A DNA stretch of 64,000 nucleotides, taken from positions 11,551,573 to 11,615,572 of the forward strand of contig NC_080715.1 in NCBI RefSeq assembly GCF_019097595.1, in the 5' to 3' direction. The notes beneath the pieces were generated by a model. That model was not told the origin of the DNA. It made no database searches and saw only the letters and a list, made by a program, of their open reading frames with translations. A program made the position numbers and the translations under genes. The DNA comes from Hemibagrus wyckioides (taxonomy: Eukaryota; Chordata; Actinopteri; Siluriformes; Bagridae). Every line of letters begins with the position of its first letter. Position 1 is the first letter of the stretch. This document shows positions 37,003-50,433 of the stretch, piece after piece.

Positions 37003-37052
37003 CCATCACAACCCTGACCAGGCAGATACTAAAGCTGAATGAAGGAAAGCTA
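37003..37052 (+). mobile_element. SINE 3'-tail fragment
   Basis: CATCACAACCCTGACCAGG followed by AAAGCTGAATGAAGGAAAG matches the end of the SINE at 50434-50735 (ACCACAACCCTGACCAGG, then GATGAATGAATGAAGG). Only the last 50 or so bases are present. Confidence 0.6.
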
Positions 37053-39512
37053 TTAAATTATCGTTAATAAATGTGGTTTTCCTTTGCTCTGCAGGCTTCA
37101 TATCTGACCCCATACTCATGCCAACAGCAAAAACCTTTTGCTTTTATTGAATCTTGTGGTATCCCAGTCCCAATAGACACCTTTAGTATCAACCAGATGT
37201 CATGTGAATATATCTGGCAAGCTTATAAAAAAATTCTGTGGCTTCTATTTGTATCTACACATTATCTGTTCAATCTGGATAATGTAATCATATTCAGTTA
37301 CCTCCCTAATCTACACACAATATTTCACTGTAAAACCCAGCATGTTTTTCTAGCCCATTCCATCTTTCACAAAAATGCATAATTGTGAGATATATTGTTT
37401 TTTGAAAATGCAGTGCAATGCTTATATATATCTTTGCCAGTAACATTTGTTGAAAAGCTTGTTTTATAATTCATTATCAGGGAAAGCTTTTTTTCACAGA
37501 GGTGTGACACCAGAGGGCAAATGTGCTTCTAAACATGCCCACTGAAAGATTGAGAGCACAGAAAGAGTGTTTTTCTTTCTGATTCCATGGTTCCCATGTG
37601 TTGACACACAACAATAAAATATGTGTCCAAAACTGTGGTATGTAGTGATTCTATCTCCAAAATTCCCAGGCTGCTCTCAGGTACTGCAGATTCCCATTCA
37701 AATTCTTAAAAAGATCATTGTTTGGAAAAAATTTATAGATGGGTTATGACAGCAGGAATATGAATCATAATGGGCTTTGTGATTTAAGCTATGAAGAATG
37801 TGTTATCAAATGCAATAACACACAATCATTTTGAGTACCATGCGATTAGTTTGATGAATGTCATGTTAACTCCTAGAGCATAAAATGTGCCATGTTTTGC
37901 TATCAGCACCTTTATTTATTGGGAATGATGCAGATTAAATTCCATAGAGAAAGCAATTGTTTTCCAAGTGGCTAACAATCTTCCATCTTGTTGTCAAAGC
38001 ACAGAATATTATATTTAACATAGTCATGGGTTAAATTAATATTTGTTTTCATGAGCTCTGGTTACTTAGAGGAAAAAAGAAGTTATTTTGACACAGAGAA
38101 AACTCAAGTGAGCTGAACATGAATCTGGAAAAGACAAGCTAGTCTGTATGTGCAGTAAATTAAAAGTGAATGTGTTATTGAAAGCCTTGCACAGCACTGT
38201 CACGTAAACAGGGCTGGACCTGGAGCCGGTTCAGTGGGGAATCACGGCGCATTTGGTTGATATCTCAGCCTGGGGTGAATCTGCCAGATCTTGTGTATGC
38301 CATGAATCGTTTTGATTATGAATGTGCTCATGGGCCAGAGGGAGAAGTGCTCCACCTTCCATTTCTCATCTCTGTTGTGGTCTCTGGCACAACTGGCTGG
38401 TTTATCATACTCATCACATCATTTTATCATTGTGGTTCTGAACTCTGTCTGCAGTTTTGCTCTTTTTTTAAAAGTGACATTTAAACAATGAACGTTGACA
38501 CAGGCATTGTGTATCATGGTGATTTTGCTGATCTGTAACTATGTATGTGTTATTCTGTCCTAGTTTATAACCTCCTGCACTCCTGCACTTGTAACCACAA
38601 AACAGGCCTTATTTTCTTTCTAATAATCCACACCCTTTGCCTAGCTCATGCACTGTAACGATGAATGTGGCGTGATCCCAAACACAGGAATTCCACACTG
38701 GCATTTTTCACTGATCACCACTCGGAAGAGTATGTTCCTGAAACAACATGAGCGGAGGCTGCATGTGTATCAGTATGCAACGGAATAAATATTTACAAAC
38801 CCTGGACCCGACTGCAGAGGCATACCGCAGGATCACATTACCATTCCTCCCACCAGAATTCTAATATGCATGCACAGCTTCATATGAGGTAGACAGGATG
38901 GCATAGACACACATCTGTTTTTAACAGATGCTCCTTGGTCTGTTTTAACCCATGCCATTTTTTAAATGCAGACCAATCTCTATGGAAAAGAAAATAGTAC
39001 CCAAATTTGTCTTATTATGGTCAAAGAATTTGCAGTTTCCACACGAAACCAAAACAAAACCATGTTTCACAAATTAGGGTGGCCTAACTTACACCAGGCA
39101 TCCTTCTGGTGTTGGCCTTAAATAAACTTGGTTTTTAAAAAGCAGCCATGCCACTGCTAAGACTGTTTCACAGATGTGTTAATAAAAATTCAATACTGAA
39201 GTATTTAACATATTTTTAAATTGCATTTGGTTCATGTCAGCCATATTTGTAGTGAAATTAACACGTGCCATCAGTTCTACTGGAATATCTGACTGTTTTA
39301 AGGAAACTTGGCCAGTCCCAGTTAGGAAACCTGTTTTGTTTTATGCGTTTTTTGTTTGTTGTATGTTTGTTTGTTTTTAAGAACCTAAATATTTCCTTTG
39401 GCTACTGAGGTTAAAGTTAGGATTAGGTTTAGTTGTATGCATAATTTTACTAAGTTGCATTAATGGTTCAAAAAAGGTCCTCAATTAGGATAGTAAGACA
39501 AATACATGTGTA
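37053..39512. other. gene-free stretch
   Basis: Mostly unique sequence. 38190-38480 is somewhat less AT-rich and contains a 75-residue open frame with a hydrophobic stretch (38257-38484). There is no recognisable family, and it may equally be chance. A GTTTGTTT-type run lies at 39350-39377. Confidence 0.45.
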
Positions 39513-40270
39513 TGTATGTGCACTGGCGGGCATTGCTTTTCACACCTTCACTGGTGTCCTTCCTGAATTAATCCACCTCTATACCATCATGACGCCATGG
39601 CAATAGATACTAATCAACCGTTAAAGTAAAAAAAAAAACGTTAAAGAAAAAAACCTGTTAAAGCCAAGTAAAAAATAAATTAGGCTACAGTATTTTACAC
39701 CTCACAAGGAATAGTCAATTTTATTACAGTCTGCCTTGAAAATGTATTTTTAAGGATGTCTACAACCAAATCAATTTCTTCTCCTCTGTCAGCCATTGTG
39801 AATTAAAATATATATATTTTATTTAGTTTATGTGGTTCCCTGCCTCTGACTACTCCAATTATCCAATCAAAGGACGGAAAATTGCTGATGTAATCGTATG
39901 CCTGCTAGATGGCCCCAGTGACGCCAACTCGAAATCTGATTGGTTAAGGTAACAATTTCATTGCCACATATTTTAAGCTACAGGCGCCTGCACTATTGAT
40001 TCTGAAGGCCTTAAGGCAGATTTCTTTCACCCTGGCAACACATGATGAAAAATGATTGGATAAATACTCTTATCATAAATATACACTACTGGAAGCAGCG
40101 CAACCAAGAGAAAAGCTATAAAATGTAGATAATAGACTATTGGGAATAATTCAATACACATTCATGGAAAAATATATTGAATATATTAAAATGCAAGTCA
40201 GTGATTCAGATGCTGTTTAGGCCAGCAGAGAAGGCCTTGCTGGCCCTGACAGCCCACCACTGTGTATGTG
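39513..40270. mobile_element. hAT-like non-autonomous DNA element with 8-bp target duplication
   Basis: The 742-bp element (39521-40262) starts CACTGGCGGGC and ends GCCCACCACTG, so the terminal repeats pair over 11 bases with two mismatches. A perfect 8-bp direct repeat TGTATGTG flanks it at 39513-39520 and 40263-40270. An 8-bp duplication with CA-G-TG-type ends is the signature of the hAT superfamily. The inside has no transposase frame, so it would depend on an enzyme made elsewhere. A GGCCAGCAGAGAAGGCC and CTTGCTGGCCCTGAC pair near the right end forms a small subterminal hairpin. Confidence 0.78.
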
Positions 40271-41456
40271 CATATGTGTGTGTGCATATAGACACTGTTT
40301 GTATATGAGCTATAAGTTATTTATGGCAGTACTTCTATAGCATTCTAATTTCAATATACAGCTGACTTATACTGTATATTAACATGGTAAAAGTGTTGTG
40401 TGAGACACAATATACATTACAACATAAAATCTTTAATATCAGCCAGTGTTTTGGGCATCATCTTTAAATGTTTAGCCTTAGAGCATGCAGTCAACTGATT
40501 CATAATTTGTTTTTGTTTCTCCTTTTGCTTAAATGGCAGCTTGCCATATTTGTGGCATAGATTAATAACATTTCAGCAGATATGTTGCTTATATTGCACT
40601 CCAAGCTGTTCTTAATTTCTTAATATTTCTTAATATTTTTATTGGTAGGACATGGTAGTTTTTCCAAATCATCAGGTATCATCTTGCAAAATTGGTGAGA
40701 AATGGAGAACATGGAGATGAGACTCTCTGTTGGTTATTGACAAATGGGCTTAATTGTTTGCTATTTTATTATGCTGGTTACATATTTTTTACTTGTACAA
40801 TATGTCTACTAAAATCACATCGTTCTATATTAAATGGGATCAGTCACAGTTGGTAGCCAAAAAAAACTTTCCCAATTCCAAGGAATAGTACTCAGTAGTC
40901 AGCATTTGTTTTCAAAGGCTTATTGGCTCAGGAGATTGAGCACTTGAAAGCTCAAATCATTGTCATGTGGAAGATAACATCTGCAGCCAAATCCCTGTCC
41001 CTCAACAGATATATTATACAAACATGTTGAACACACTGAAGGGAATGGAGCTTCCCTGAAGAAAATTCCAAGAACTACTTTATATTAATCATATTGTTAT
41101 TCACCCCCGTGATGAATAATTAATCAAAAGGAAAATGATCAATTTGGGATAACAGAGAGAGCAGATCATTGGGAAAGAAATTAAATTATATTAAATAGAT
41201 GTGTAATCGTCTCAGATGTCCTGTGTCATGCATTTGTTGCGTACGTGTGCTATGTTCCAAATATATTGTATGTAACAGATTATGAATCATAGAGCATGTA
41301 TGCTAAACAGATATGACTGGGAGTGGCTATTTTCTTTAAGGTTCTTATGATATCTGGTTGAGAATTATGCTGGGATGCAGCAAGAAAAGTCGGCAAGAGG
41401 GAGGATAAGCAAAAACCATGACCATGCAGTGCTGCATGAAGCATTTACATTATTAC
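40271..41456. other. gene-free unique sequence
   Basis: Begins with TGTG-rich sequence next to the hAT-like element, then AT-rich unique DNA. Nothing recognised. Confidence 0.5.
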
Positions 41457-41500
41457 TTCATTCATCCTTAGTAATTTCCTGGTCAGGGTTATAGCTGTTT
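41457..41500 (-). mobile_element. SINE 3'-tail fragment, minus strand
   Basis: TTCATTCATCCTTAGTAA followed by CCTGGTCAGGGTTAT is the reverse complement of the end of the SINE at 50434-50735. Only about 44 bases are recognisable. Confidence 0.55.
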
Positions 41501-41774
41501 ACATTAGATTACTAGTTAGGCTACTGTTTATATTTTAGGAAATAGAACCAATACTGCTGGCAGGCACAAATAGACAGGAGCCAACTAAAATCATTACAAA
41601 ACAATGCTGGATCATAGAAAAAGAAGAACTGTAAGAGTGGGATTATAAACCCAGTCCGATGCACGTCCCAAGTTCAGAACAATTACAAACTTGTGATGTA
41701 GAAAAGGATGAGAAACTGACAGAACGAAAATTCTTCCTCTGTTTTATTCCCCAGTGTTTTCCAGTGACGTGATG

Positions 41775-41775
41775 A

Positions 41776-41832
<57 letters not shown>

Positions 41833-41855
41833 CTTATTTATTTATTTATTTATTA
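41775..41855. repeat. (ATT)n followed by (TTTA)n microsatellite
   Basis: ATT trinucleotide run from 41775 to about 41832, then a short TTTA run to about 41855. Confidence 0.97.
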
Positions 41856-42479
41856 TTGAGCCCTGTAGGTGTGACTTCTTATTTGTAACATAACCACCTA
41901 CCCTCTAATTACCCTAAAAACCTCAAACTAAAATAATTAAATAAAATACATTTAAATAATATTAAACAATGAGATGTCTAGATGTTTTATTTAGTATTAC
42001 TTAGCACTACATTACTTATTTAGTATTACTTATTTAGAAACATGTGTGTAACACAATAGAGGGGACTGGATTTGTGTGTTTAGATTGATTCCATGTACGT
42101 TATTAAATGTGAATTCCTCCAGGGTTTTGTAGTGAAACACAGTGAAAAAGGAAGGCTTTTAATTGTTATTCTTTAAATATTTTCCATTATGTGATGTTAC
42201 TATGATTTATTGACTCTATATTCTACACATAAAATAATGTATGGAAATGTATGGCTAACATCCACATGATATACGGCGCTGGCAGACAGGCTTTCAGATT
42301 CCTCTTAAAGGATTTTCATAGAGCAGTGGAAAGTTCCGGCCTGACAGCCAGCTTCTTAAATAACAGTCATACACTATGCGATAGCATGGAGCAGAGTGGC
42401 AATTACAAGGGATTATATTACACCATACATATTTCTCCTCCTATATAAAATAAATCCTTATTTTTTAATCAAACAATAC

Positions 42480-42564
42480 ATCTAAGAATTAAATAGTTTA
42501 TGGTTTACTGTATATTTAAACGTCATAATTAAATCATGGTTTACTGTATATTTAATTCTTAGAT
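42480..42564. repeat. 16-bp inverted repeat enclosing a 20-bp direct repeat
   Basis: ATCTAAGAATTAAATA at 42480-42495 is the exact reverse complement of 42549-42564. Inside lie two exact copies of ATGGTTTACTGTATATTTAA at 42500-42519 and 42536-42555, the second overlapping the right arm. The result is an 85-bp structure that can form a hairpin. Confidence 0.9.
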
Positions 42565-43229
42565 AAATCCCGTAGGGTAAAGTGAACATCTGAAAAGTTT
42601 GTCATATCTATGATTACGGTCCTGCTTGTCCCTAAATGCAGGGCTGTTAAAGCAAGCTGCTGTGTGTTTTATGAGCCAAGAGATCTGGAAGAGACCAGGT
42701 CACACTCAGCCCCCATTGTGCTGGTGCTATTTTTTCCATACTAACTGAAACAGTCATTTATCAATTGGGTCAGAATAAGACAGCTGACTCAGCATTTATA
42801 CAGACAGGTAAAAACAAAACTTTTGTTACCTTAGAGTGCAATCATCACTACAGGAGGTAGGGAGTGGGAGGGGGCTGATTAGCCTTGCAGGCATTAGGGG
42901 ATTACAACTTGATTGATGACTTGGCTGAGTGGTGGCACTGCGCCCATGTACCAATGATATCTAAAGCTTGTGTGCTGCTGATCGTGGCATGCCAGGTGCA
43001 AGGCAGCTCTGAGCTTGGGTGTAGAAGGATTTATGGGGAACTAGGAGCATCTGCAAGCAGGCCAGTTTGAAAGAGAGGCATGCATAAATGTTCAAAACAT
43101 ACTCACACTAACGCACATGCACACTTGCTATTAGTTTAGCCATTCGATGCTTGGTGAGCCATGTTGGATGTCAGCTGTCTTATTCTGACCCACATGATAA
43201 ATGGCTGTTTCGGTTGGTGGATACCTATA

Positions 43230-43590
43230 TGTGTGTGAGCAGGTCACCCCACAGATTTTTTGTTGGATTTAGGTCTGGGCTCTGGCTAGTTAATTCCTTT
43301 GTTGATTTGGATGTATGCTTTGGGTTATTGTTGTGCTAAAAAATGAAGTGAAGGTTGTGCACTACAACCGACTGTCATTTGTACCTATTCATGCCATTTT
43401 GGTAAACAGTTCTAGCTAAGAAGAAGCAGCCCTAAAACATAATGCTGCCAGCACCATGCTGCACCGTGGCTATGGTGTTTTTTTTTGGTGAGGGTTGTTT
43501 TGTACCAGACATACCTTTTGGAATTATGGAATAATTATGATCCCTTTTGGAATTCGTCTCCTCAAATCATAATACATTTACCACATAGTT
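43230..43590 (-). pseudogene. decayed Tc1-like transposase fragment, minus strand
   Basis: The antisense blocks run in order: GGTCACCCCACAGATTTTTT, GGATTTAGGTCTGGGCTCTGG, GTTGATTTGGATGTATGCTT with GGGTTATTG, AAGCAGCCCTAAAACATAATG, GCACCATGCTGCACCGTGGC, and CATACCTTTTGGAATTATGG. They follow the catalytic half of a fish Tc1-like transposase related to the fragment at 30490-31020. Stops and indels prevent coding. No terminal repeats were found. Confidence 0.7.
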
Positions 43591-45704
43591 TGAAGTAATT
43601 TAGTTGTAATTTATAGTTGTAAATAAGTCACAGAGCCATGATCATGACCAGTACTTTATTAAAATATAGAATAACAGTACACAATTCATCCATCTCATAA
43701 TAAATGTATGAAACTTAACATCCCTTTTCATATGGAAAACAAAGACACTCAATTATAAATCAGGAGAAATAATAAATAAACGATAAGTCTCTAGTTTTCT
43801 GCTTTTGTTGAAATTTACAGTAAGCTTGCTTAATATATCTATGTATAATATTTAATTTGGTATGTCTCTTTTAGTTTGAAAGGTGTGGACACTTTAGGGA
43901 GTCTAAATGTTGTTGCAGTAAATTTGTCTCATTAGCAGTGTTTCTGTCTGGCCTTAACTGTGTAGAGTGCAGGCTGGGACAGGAGTAAATCAGAATAACA
44001 TGACTTTTATTAATTTGAGTTATTGTCTGCTGTTATTTTATTTATTTTTTTTAAAGTTAGTCCTTGGGCCTTTTGGCTGACACTGATCCTGTGAACATTA
44101 GATTCGTTTGTGTTCAGCCATGTGTTCATTTAATCATTTAACTCAAGTTATGTAGTCTGTCAGATTAACTGTACATCATACTGTTTCGCCCTGAAATATT
44201 TGCCTGTAAATGGTCATACTTGTGGGTGTCTATAAAACTTGGAGGATAAGCTTGAGTCATGTGAAAAGAAAATATATAATCACCATAGTTATATCTACAG
44301 AATCTGTATTTGAGTATAACACGCAATTAGTTCTCATATTACCCTTCCTTCCATCCATTCTCACTCCCATCCTTATGTCATTTATTCCAGACAGCCTTTG
44401 TCTGACCTTTCTACTTGAACCCTAAGGTCAGACACAATCTCACACCTCCATCCTCTCAGCACGCTACCTGACCCAACCCACACCATCATGCCTTTTGTTG
44501 GAGTGTGTGATGTAATGCTGGAGGCAGCTTTCTGGAAACGAAGTGATACAAGCCTGAACAAAAGGGCCCAAAAATCTTTGCATGCATGAGATCTAGATAG
44601 AGGAACATGTTCGAACATGGTATTATGTGAGTGTTTGTGTGTGTTTGTGTGTGTGTGTGTGCGCGCAAATGAGGGGGGGGGTAGATGAAGTATCATGTAT
44701 AAATTATGATTATACTGATAATGATACAGATAATGGATTATAATTAGTGTTTGATTGCCTCCCACTACATTGCCTGCCTTACACGGTTGTAATGTCACAA
44801 GGATATAATCTCAACAGTAATAGCAGAAACCTCTTTATGAATAAAACTTTCTGCTTCACATTAAAGTGAATCTTTCTCAGCTCCTTATCTTCCATAAATC
44901 TTTATCATACTAAGACTTTTCTCTGGCAGCACCATTTCAGAAATCACATCGGAATATAGAAGTTATAAAACACCACACTTTGCCGAGTGTGAACAGGCTG
45001 AAATCAACTTCAGAGACTCTCTAAAGACCTGAAAGTTGACTAGCAAAGAAAAGCAACACTGCCACTCTCCATCTATGTCTCTAATACCCTTTCAATAGTG
45101 TAATTATTGGCCTGATTTTTAATACTCTCCTTTGGGTGGCATTATGCAATGGTTTGTTGTAGACTTCACTGTCTTGCTATTTAAATATTCCCCTACCTAA
45201 ACAGTCTGCTGCTAACCAAGCCTGCTTCTCCACCCTGTGTCCCGTAAGACTGCTCTCTTGGACCTATAAATCCATTGCTAACACACTGGTGTTCTTTTTG
45301 AAGGAGTGTTTTGTTGCAGCCTTTACTATTTTCTTTAATATTTTTTTCTATAGCTACTTATAATTTTTCCTCACACCTTTTCTGTGGTTTGTCTGGAATA
45401 CATTACGCTGCATGGCTTGAGATGAGCACGGATTGAAGCAAGCTTTTGCGTCATTTCCAATGAATTCTTACACGTAATTAAGACATTTACAGTTTGACGT
45501 TTTTGTGATTCTACCAGCTTTTTATTACTCTCCTTTGGTGGAATGTGTGTTAGTCAATATTTGGCATGACCTTTCACAAGCTCGGTGTGCTATAGAGCAT
45601 ATTTATTTCCATATATTTCTTGTCTGTTTTATGTCAACTCTGAAATGCAAATAATGTTTGCAGATAACAGAAAGGAAACTCCAGATGATTTCCAGTAGAT
45701 TCTC
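43591..45704. other. gene-free stretch with GT repeat
   Basis: Unique sequence with an imperfect GT tract and G run at 44630-44682. No gene recognised. Confidence 0.5.
44630..44661. repeat. imperfect (GT)n microsatellite
   Basis: GT-rich run with TTT interruptions, followed by GCGCGC and a run of nine G at about 44674-44682. Confidence 0.9.
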
Positions 45705-45838
45705 TAGTTTCCTCCCACCTCTCATAAACATATAATTAGTTATGTTAAACTGGATGGACTGGCATGCCATTCAGGGTGTATTACTGCCTTGCATCAAGTG
45801 TTCCTGGGACAGACACTGGACAAACCATAATGCTTACT
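45705..45838 (+). mobile_element. SINE body/tail fragment
   Basis: TTTCCTCCCACCTCTCATAA, GGACTGGCATGCCATTCAGG and AGTGTTCCTGGGACAG match, in order and spacing, the SINE at 50574-50685. The tRNA head is absent and the tail decayed. Confidence 0.65.
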
Positions 45839-48800
45839 GGAAATTAGTGGGTGAATTTGCTTGTTTTCTTTTTGTTAAAAGTTGTCACCTTGTAAATGAG
45901 GGTTGTCATGAAGTAAGAAATGTACTGTTGCTTTGCAACTGGCTTTTGTTTGCTTGGCATCTTTCTGCACACTATTTGCTTTTTCCAGTGACCACTTTAT
46001 GGAGTACAAATGATTGGAATTTATTCATTTTGAAGATTTTGTGAGTGGTTATATGACAGGCACTTTTTAAAGTGTTGCATGTGTTTGAGGCCATTCAATG
46101 CCGGAACACCTTACTACAGCTCAGATTGTGATTCCATCTTTATGTGCCCTTGAGGCTTCTCCATCAGTAGGAGTAAGTAATATCATTTTATTTACCACTC
46201 AGATGCGTCAGATGCCCCCTGGCAGTGCCGGTAATGGTACTGTGGTTGTGCATCATTATTAGTTGAGCTGATGAGTGATCTCAGATCAAACTTGTACAGC
46301 AATATCAAGTGACATCTCATCATCTAGGATATCTTCCTCGTAAAATCTGACAGGTGTGGATGAAGATGGCAGTGAAAAATCCTAAACCCTTGAAAAAAGA
46401 TTCTTGCTTACTCTGCACTTTTTTTTCATATTTGCTAGTTCACTAGGTTTAGGGGAGGAGGAGGGGGGGTATGTTGGAGGCATATCTGGATTGCTATTAA
46501 CTGTTGTTTAGTCATAATTATGTACTATGTAACACACTATGTACTTTGACTTTTCATTTCACAAGGACATATGCCAACATACTTAATCCAATCATTGCTC
46601 TCAAGCCATTTCATAAATAAAGGCTTCTTCAGCTTGTGTGTCTATGTGTATATGACTGAGTTTTGAGTAATAATCTATCACATAATAAATAATAACTGTC
46701 TGCTTTGGTGCTGTCATCCCCATAATTCCCTGATCAAAAGTGTACTAAAGCACATGCAGTGCTGTGACGTAGATCTGGTAGGTCTGTCTGCCAATTCTTA
46801 TCTGAAAATATACTATAATTCATGCTCATGGGATAGAACCATGAATTAAGTGGGGAAGGAAAAACAAAACAAGTTTTCGAATGTAATCTTGGCTTCCTCA
46901 TAGCAGTCCCAGAGCCTAGCACTATGATGATTCACCCACATGTGTATACAACTAGTTGATAGATGGACTTCAAGGTCTTTTGGGTGGTAAAAATGGCAAT
47001 AATCATGCTCTAAAGTCTGGCCTTTACTCGCCACACTACACCATGCTCTTCATCACATCCAGTGAGATAATATCTTATCTTATCTAAATATTGTAATCTG
47101 CCATCTATGTGGTTATTTAAAATATTGTAGTTTAAAATCTAGAAAATATATTCAATGTTGCTCTGCAGTCCCTTTACTCTCAAATCTCTAACGGCCCTGA
47201 GATCTGAGATTATAATGGCAAAGAGTGGTCTTATTTACAGATGTTACATGGGCCAAGCTTGGCATGATGGGCATGCAACACCATATCTCACTGTCAGCAC
47301 AGGCTCTGTTTGCTTTGGATACTGATATTGAATCCAGTATCTCCCCCCAAAAGACCAACTTTTTATATAATTAGTGACAGAGAGGAATGTTCTTTGGCAT
47401 GGGTATGAATCTGCAATTCAGAGGCAGACTGGATTACAAAAGAAAAAGTCAGGTTGTATTGAGAGTTAGATATTACAATCCAAGAAGAGACCGTTCTGCT
47501 CAAGGATTTACATTGCCACATCACTTAACAAGCTAAGAAACTTCAGCAGCAGCAAGACCTGGCATTTTGAAACAAATAAAATTGCACAATTTGTCCATGC
47601 AAAATGGCCTAAAACCCATGCATTCCTCTTCAGAGGATTCAAGGCCTTACAGAGGCATAAGTGTTTTTTAAGACAAGCCTGGGTTGGCTGAGTATTTTAT
47701 ATTCTGGTCATTTGGCCTGTTTAATCCACGGTTAGTGGTTGTGTAAGATTGAGAGGCTGAGGATGAAAGCCTGTATAGTGGTGGCTCTGGGTGGAGGGAG
47801 CCGGTTGGACCCTACAAGCTGGGCAGCAGCAAAGAGCTGGTGTCACACACACATATACACACACACACTCCTGCACTTCCTTCTGAGGGATGCTGCACAC
47901 CAGCCAGAGGAATGCAGTGTTTTTTTTTCTCTATATTCTATGATTGCAGCTCCACTTGTCAGCACAGCATTCCACATCCTTTTTTATGGGTTTGGCCAGT
48001 CCTTTTTTAGCATTTATTTACAGTGGCTAAATCCTCAAAGATCCACCAGAATTCCTACAATGGCATAGGCCATGAGGGCCTCTGCCACTGGGGAAATTCG
48101 AATACTAAAGGTTAAGATAACATCACAGTTTGTAAGGCTTCTTTAAAACTTTACCTGAAGATCTTTTCAGCAATTCTGTCTGTCCAGTCACCTTGTAAAG
48201 ATTTCATAAAGCATTTGTTGTGAAATATCAATCTCAGATTGCATTAGGGGTATTCTTTGGTGTTTCACAGACAGTCACCCTTCGGTTAGAAAGAGAAAAG
48301 TTTGCTCTTGACAATGTTATGACAGCCTGCCCAAAGAAAATAGAGTTTACAGGCCACTGCCTGTTTGAGCTATTTTCATTGCTTTTAGGACCCAGCCAGC
48401 TTAATGATGAATATTTAGGGCGTAAATCAAGTGTTGAACAAACTGTTTCGCCAAATATCCATTAGATCAGAACTAAAGCAAGGTCAGAAGATCGCTCTGG
48501 AGAAATGAAATGCCCTTGGCTTGCTGAAAGCTTCATTTTTTTCTCCTAAAAGCTTGTATTTCTCAGCTTTGATTTGATACACTATGCTAATCTACCTTAC
48601 CACATACATTTTCATGAGATTCAGAGACAGGCGCTTCAGTCCTCTTGCACTTCATTTTCTTTATTTTTATTTCCATCAAAGCAAGAGCTTCAGAAAAAAA
48701 AGGTTGTGCACTTGTCATTTTAATGGGTTCTCTCCCTCTCCCCGCCTGTTACAACAGTCGTTCCTTTGTAGCTGGCCTGGAAGGGAGATAATCTGCATAA

Positions 48801-50433
48801 TGTTGCCTTTGCTGCACTGGATCAATGCCAGGCATCAGGAGATCTGCTTTGAAGGCCATTTTCCCGGATCAGGCGCTGGCGTTTCTCCACCCTCTGTGTG
48901 AGACTGGCATAAGCTATGCTCTCTGGCCAAACCCCTGGCTCCTGAATGGGAACAGCTGCTTTGTTCTACTTGAGCAGTGCGTTCTCTTCAGATGGGTGTG
49001 GATGGAAAGGCAAGATCTGCATCCTGATGGTTGATTCTCACCAGAATGTTGGCTGTCTCTCCTCAGGGCAGAATCTAAGCCTTGCCCAGGTCAGGGGGCA
49101 TCTGCTACTGGATCTGCTACTGTCAGCTTGGCATCCTATTCAGGAAAACTCCCTCCATGAGCACGTTGCAGGATGGGCAGTGTGAGTGCATACAAACAGG
49201 CTGCACCTTTTTTATGTGTCTCTAGAGAGCCCTTCATTTCTGGGTTATCAAGGGTGAACGTCTGACAGTTTAAAAGGCTTTGGGCATTAAATAAACATCA
49301 GCAGTAACTGCTGAGTAGTCTAAATGGAAGTGATGGGACAAAAGAACTTTTGCTAAGAACTAAGGGCTGCTAGTATTCAAGAGGATGATGTCATAGTTAT
49401 GCTCTTAGAAAAGTCAGGAGCACATTAAAATTGCATATTGTAGTCTGGTCTGAGTGGGTGAGCTATTTCACATTATAGTAGGTACACCAGTATATAGCAG
49501 TACATCAGAATACTTGATAACACTCCTTTTTGTACAGGGGAAAAAGAGAAATACAGAAAGGTTGGATTCAGTTACCTCAGATGCTCCTGGATTTATACTG
49601 TATATTAATCAAGAATGAAACAGACCCAATATGTTTCATATCCAAGTATGTATTGTAATAATATTAGTGTGTGACAAAAAATAAGACAAGTTTTCATAAG
49701 TCATGTTTTTCTTATTTGACTTAACATGTAAAAGAATAAGAGAGAGAGAGAGAGAGAGAGATGCTGAGTCAAACAGGTCACTTTATAGGAACTGCATATG
49801 ATTCATATAACACTGAATAAATATTTTCCCTACACCTAGGGAGATTGGATTGATTTAGTGTTTCGCTAAATTAGGCTTCCTTCAGTATTCATCCAAGGCA
49901 TTCATACTGACCAATAAACCTTAGTAATGAACACATGGCATTAATTAACAAATACCCATAGGTATTATTCAAACTCAGAAAAATATCTAATTTAGTTCCC
50001 CTAACTAGCTTTGTACACCAAATCAAGAAACCCACATATGATTAAGTGACTGTTAAATTTGGATCAAATTGCCAAAAGCAAACTGAGGTTAAAATTCACA
50101 GGATTTCTTAAGAGCTCACCTTCCAGCCTTCGTCTCAATAACCGATGTGTATGATGATAATTAGACGTCTATTCTCAAAATTTGATTATAGTTAAATTTG
50201 TCAGATTCGGGTTCTCAAAGCATAACTATATCTTTTTGCTTCTTTTGCAAAACTTACTATGCATATATATAAGAATAAAATAATGTGGACTCTCTAATGT
50301 GTGTTTTTTAAAAAGAAGATTTTTTCATTCCCACTTGGAAGCTGCCACATGGTAGGGTAAACTAGCTAATGGGTTGAAAGCAGTAACGACTAAACTAGTA
50401 GAAAACAACTATAAATCAATTCTAGTGGAATAA
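45839..50433. other. gene-free stretch, candidate conserved non-coding segments
   Basis: No exon recognised. 48160-49190 is less AT-rich than its surroundings and free of simple repeats over most of its length, with several overlapping open frames. It is the best candidate for constrained regulatory DNA in this half, but the sequence alone does not show it. A GA tract is at 49739-49761. Confidence 0.45.
49739..49761. repeat. (AG)n microsatellite
   Basis: Short AG dinucleotide run of about 23 bases. Confidence 0.93.

Larger units (their letters stand above)
41501..43229. other. gene-free stretch with ATT repeat and a local palindrome
   Basis: Contains the ATT/TTTA tract at 41775-41855 and the inverted repeat at 42480-42564, reported separately. 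The rest is unique. Confidence 0.5.

Noticed and set aside
38257..38484. 75-residue frame with a hydrophobic stretch that could be a membrane segment
   Set aside because: Short, isolated, with no recognisable family and a start not supported by context.
48584..49185. Several overlapping open frames of 69-105 residues
   Set aside because: They lie in different frames of one G+C-richer segment, and none shows a protein motif.
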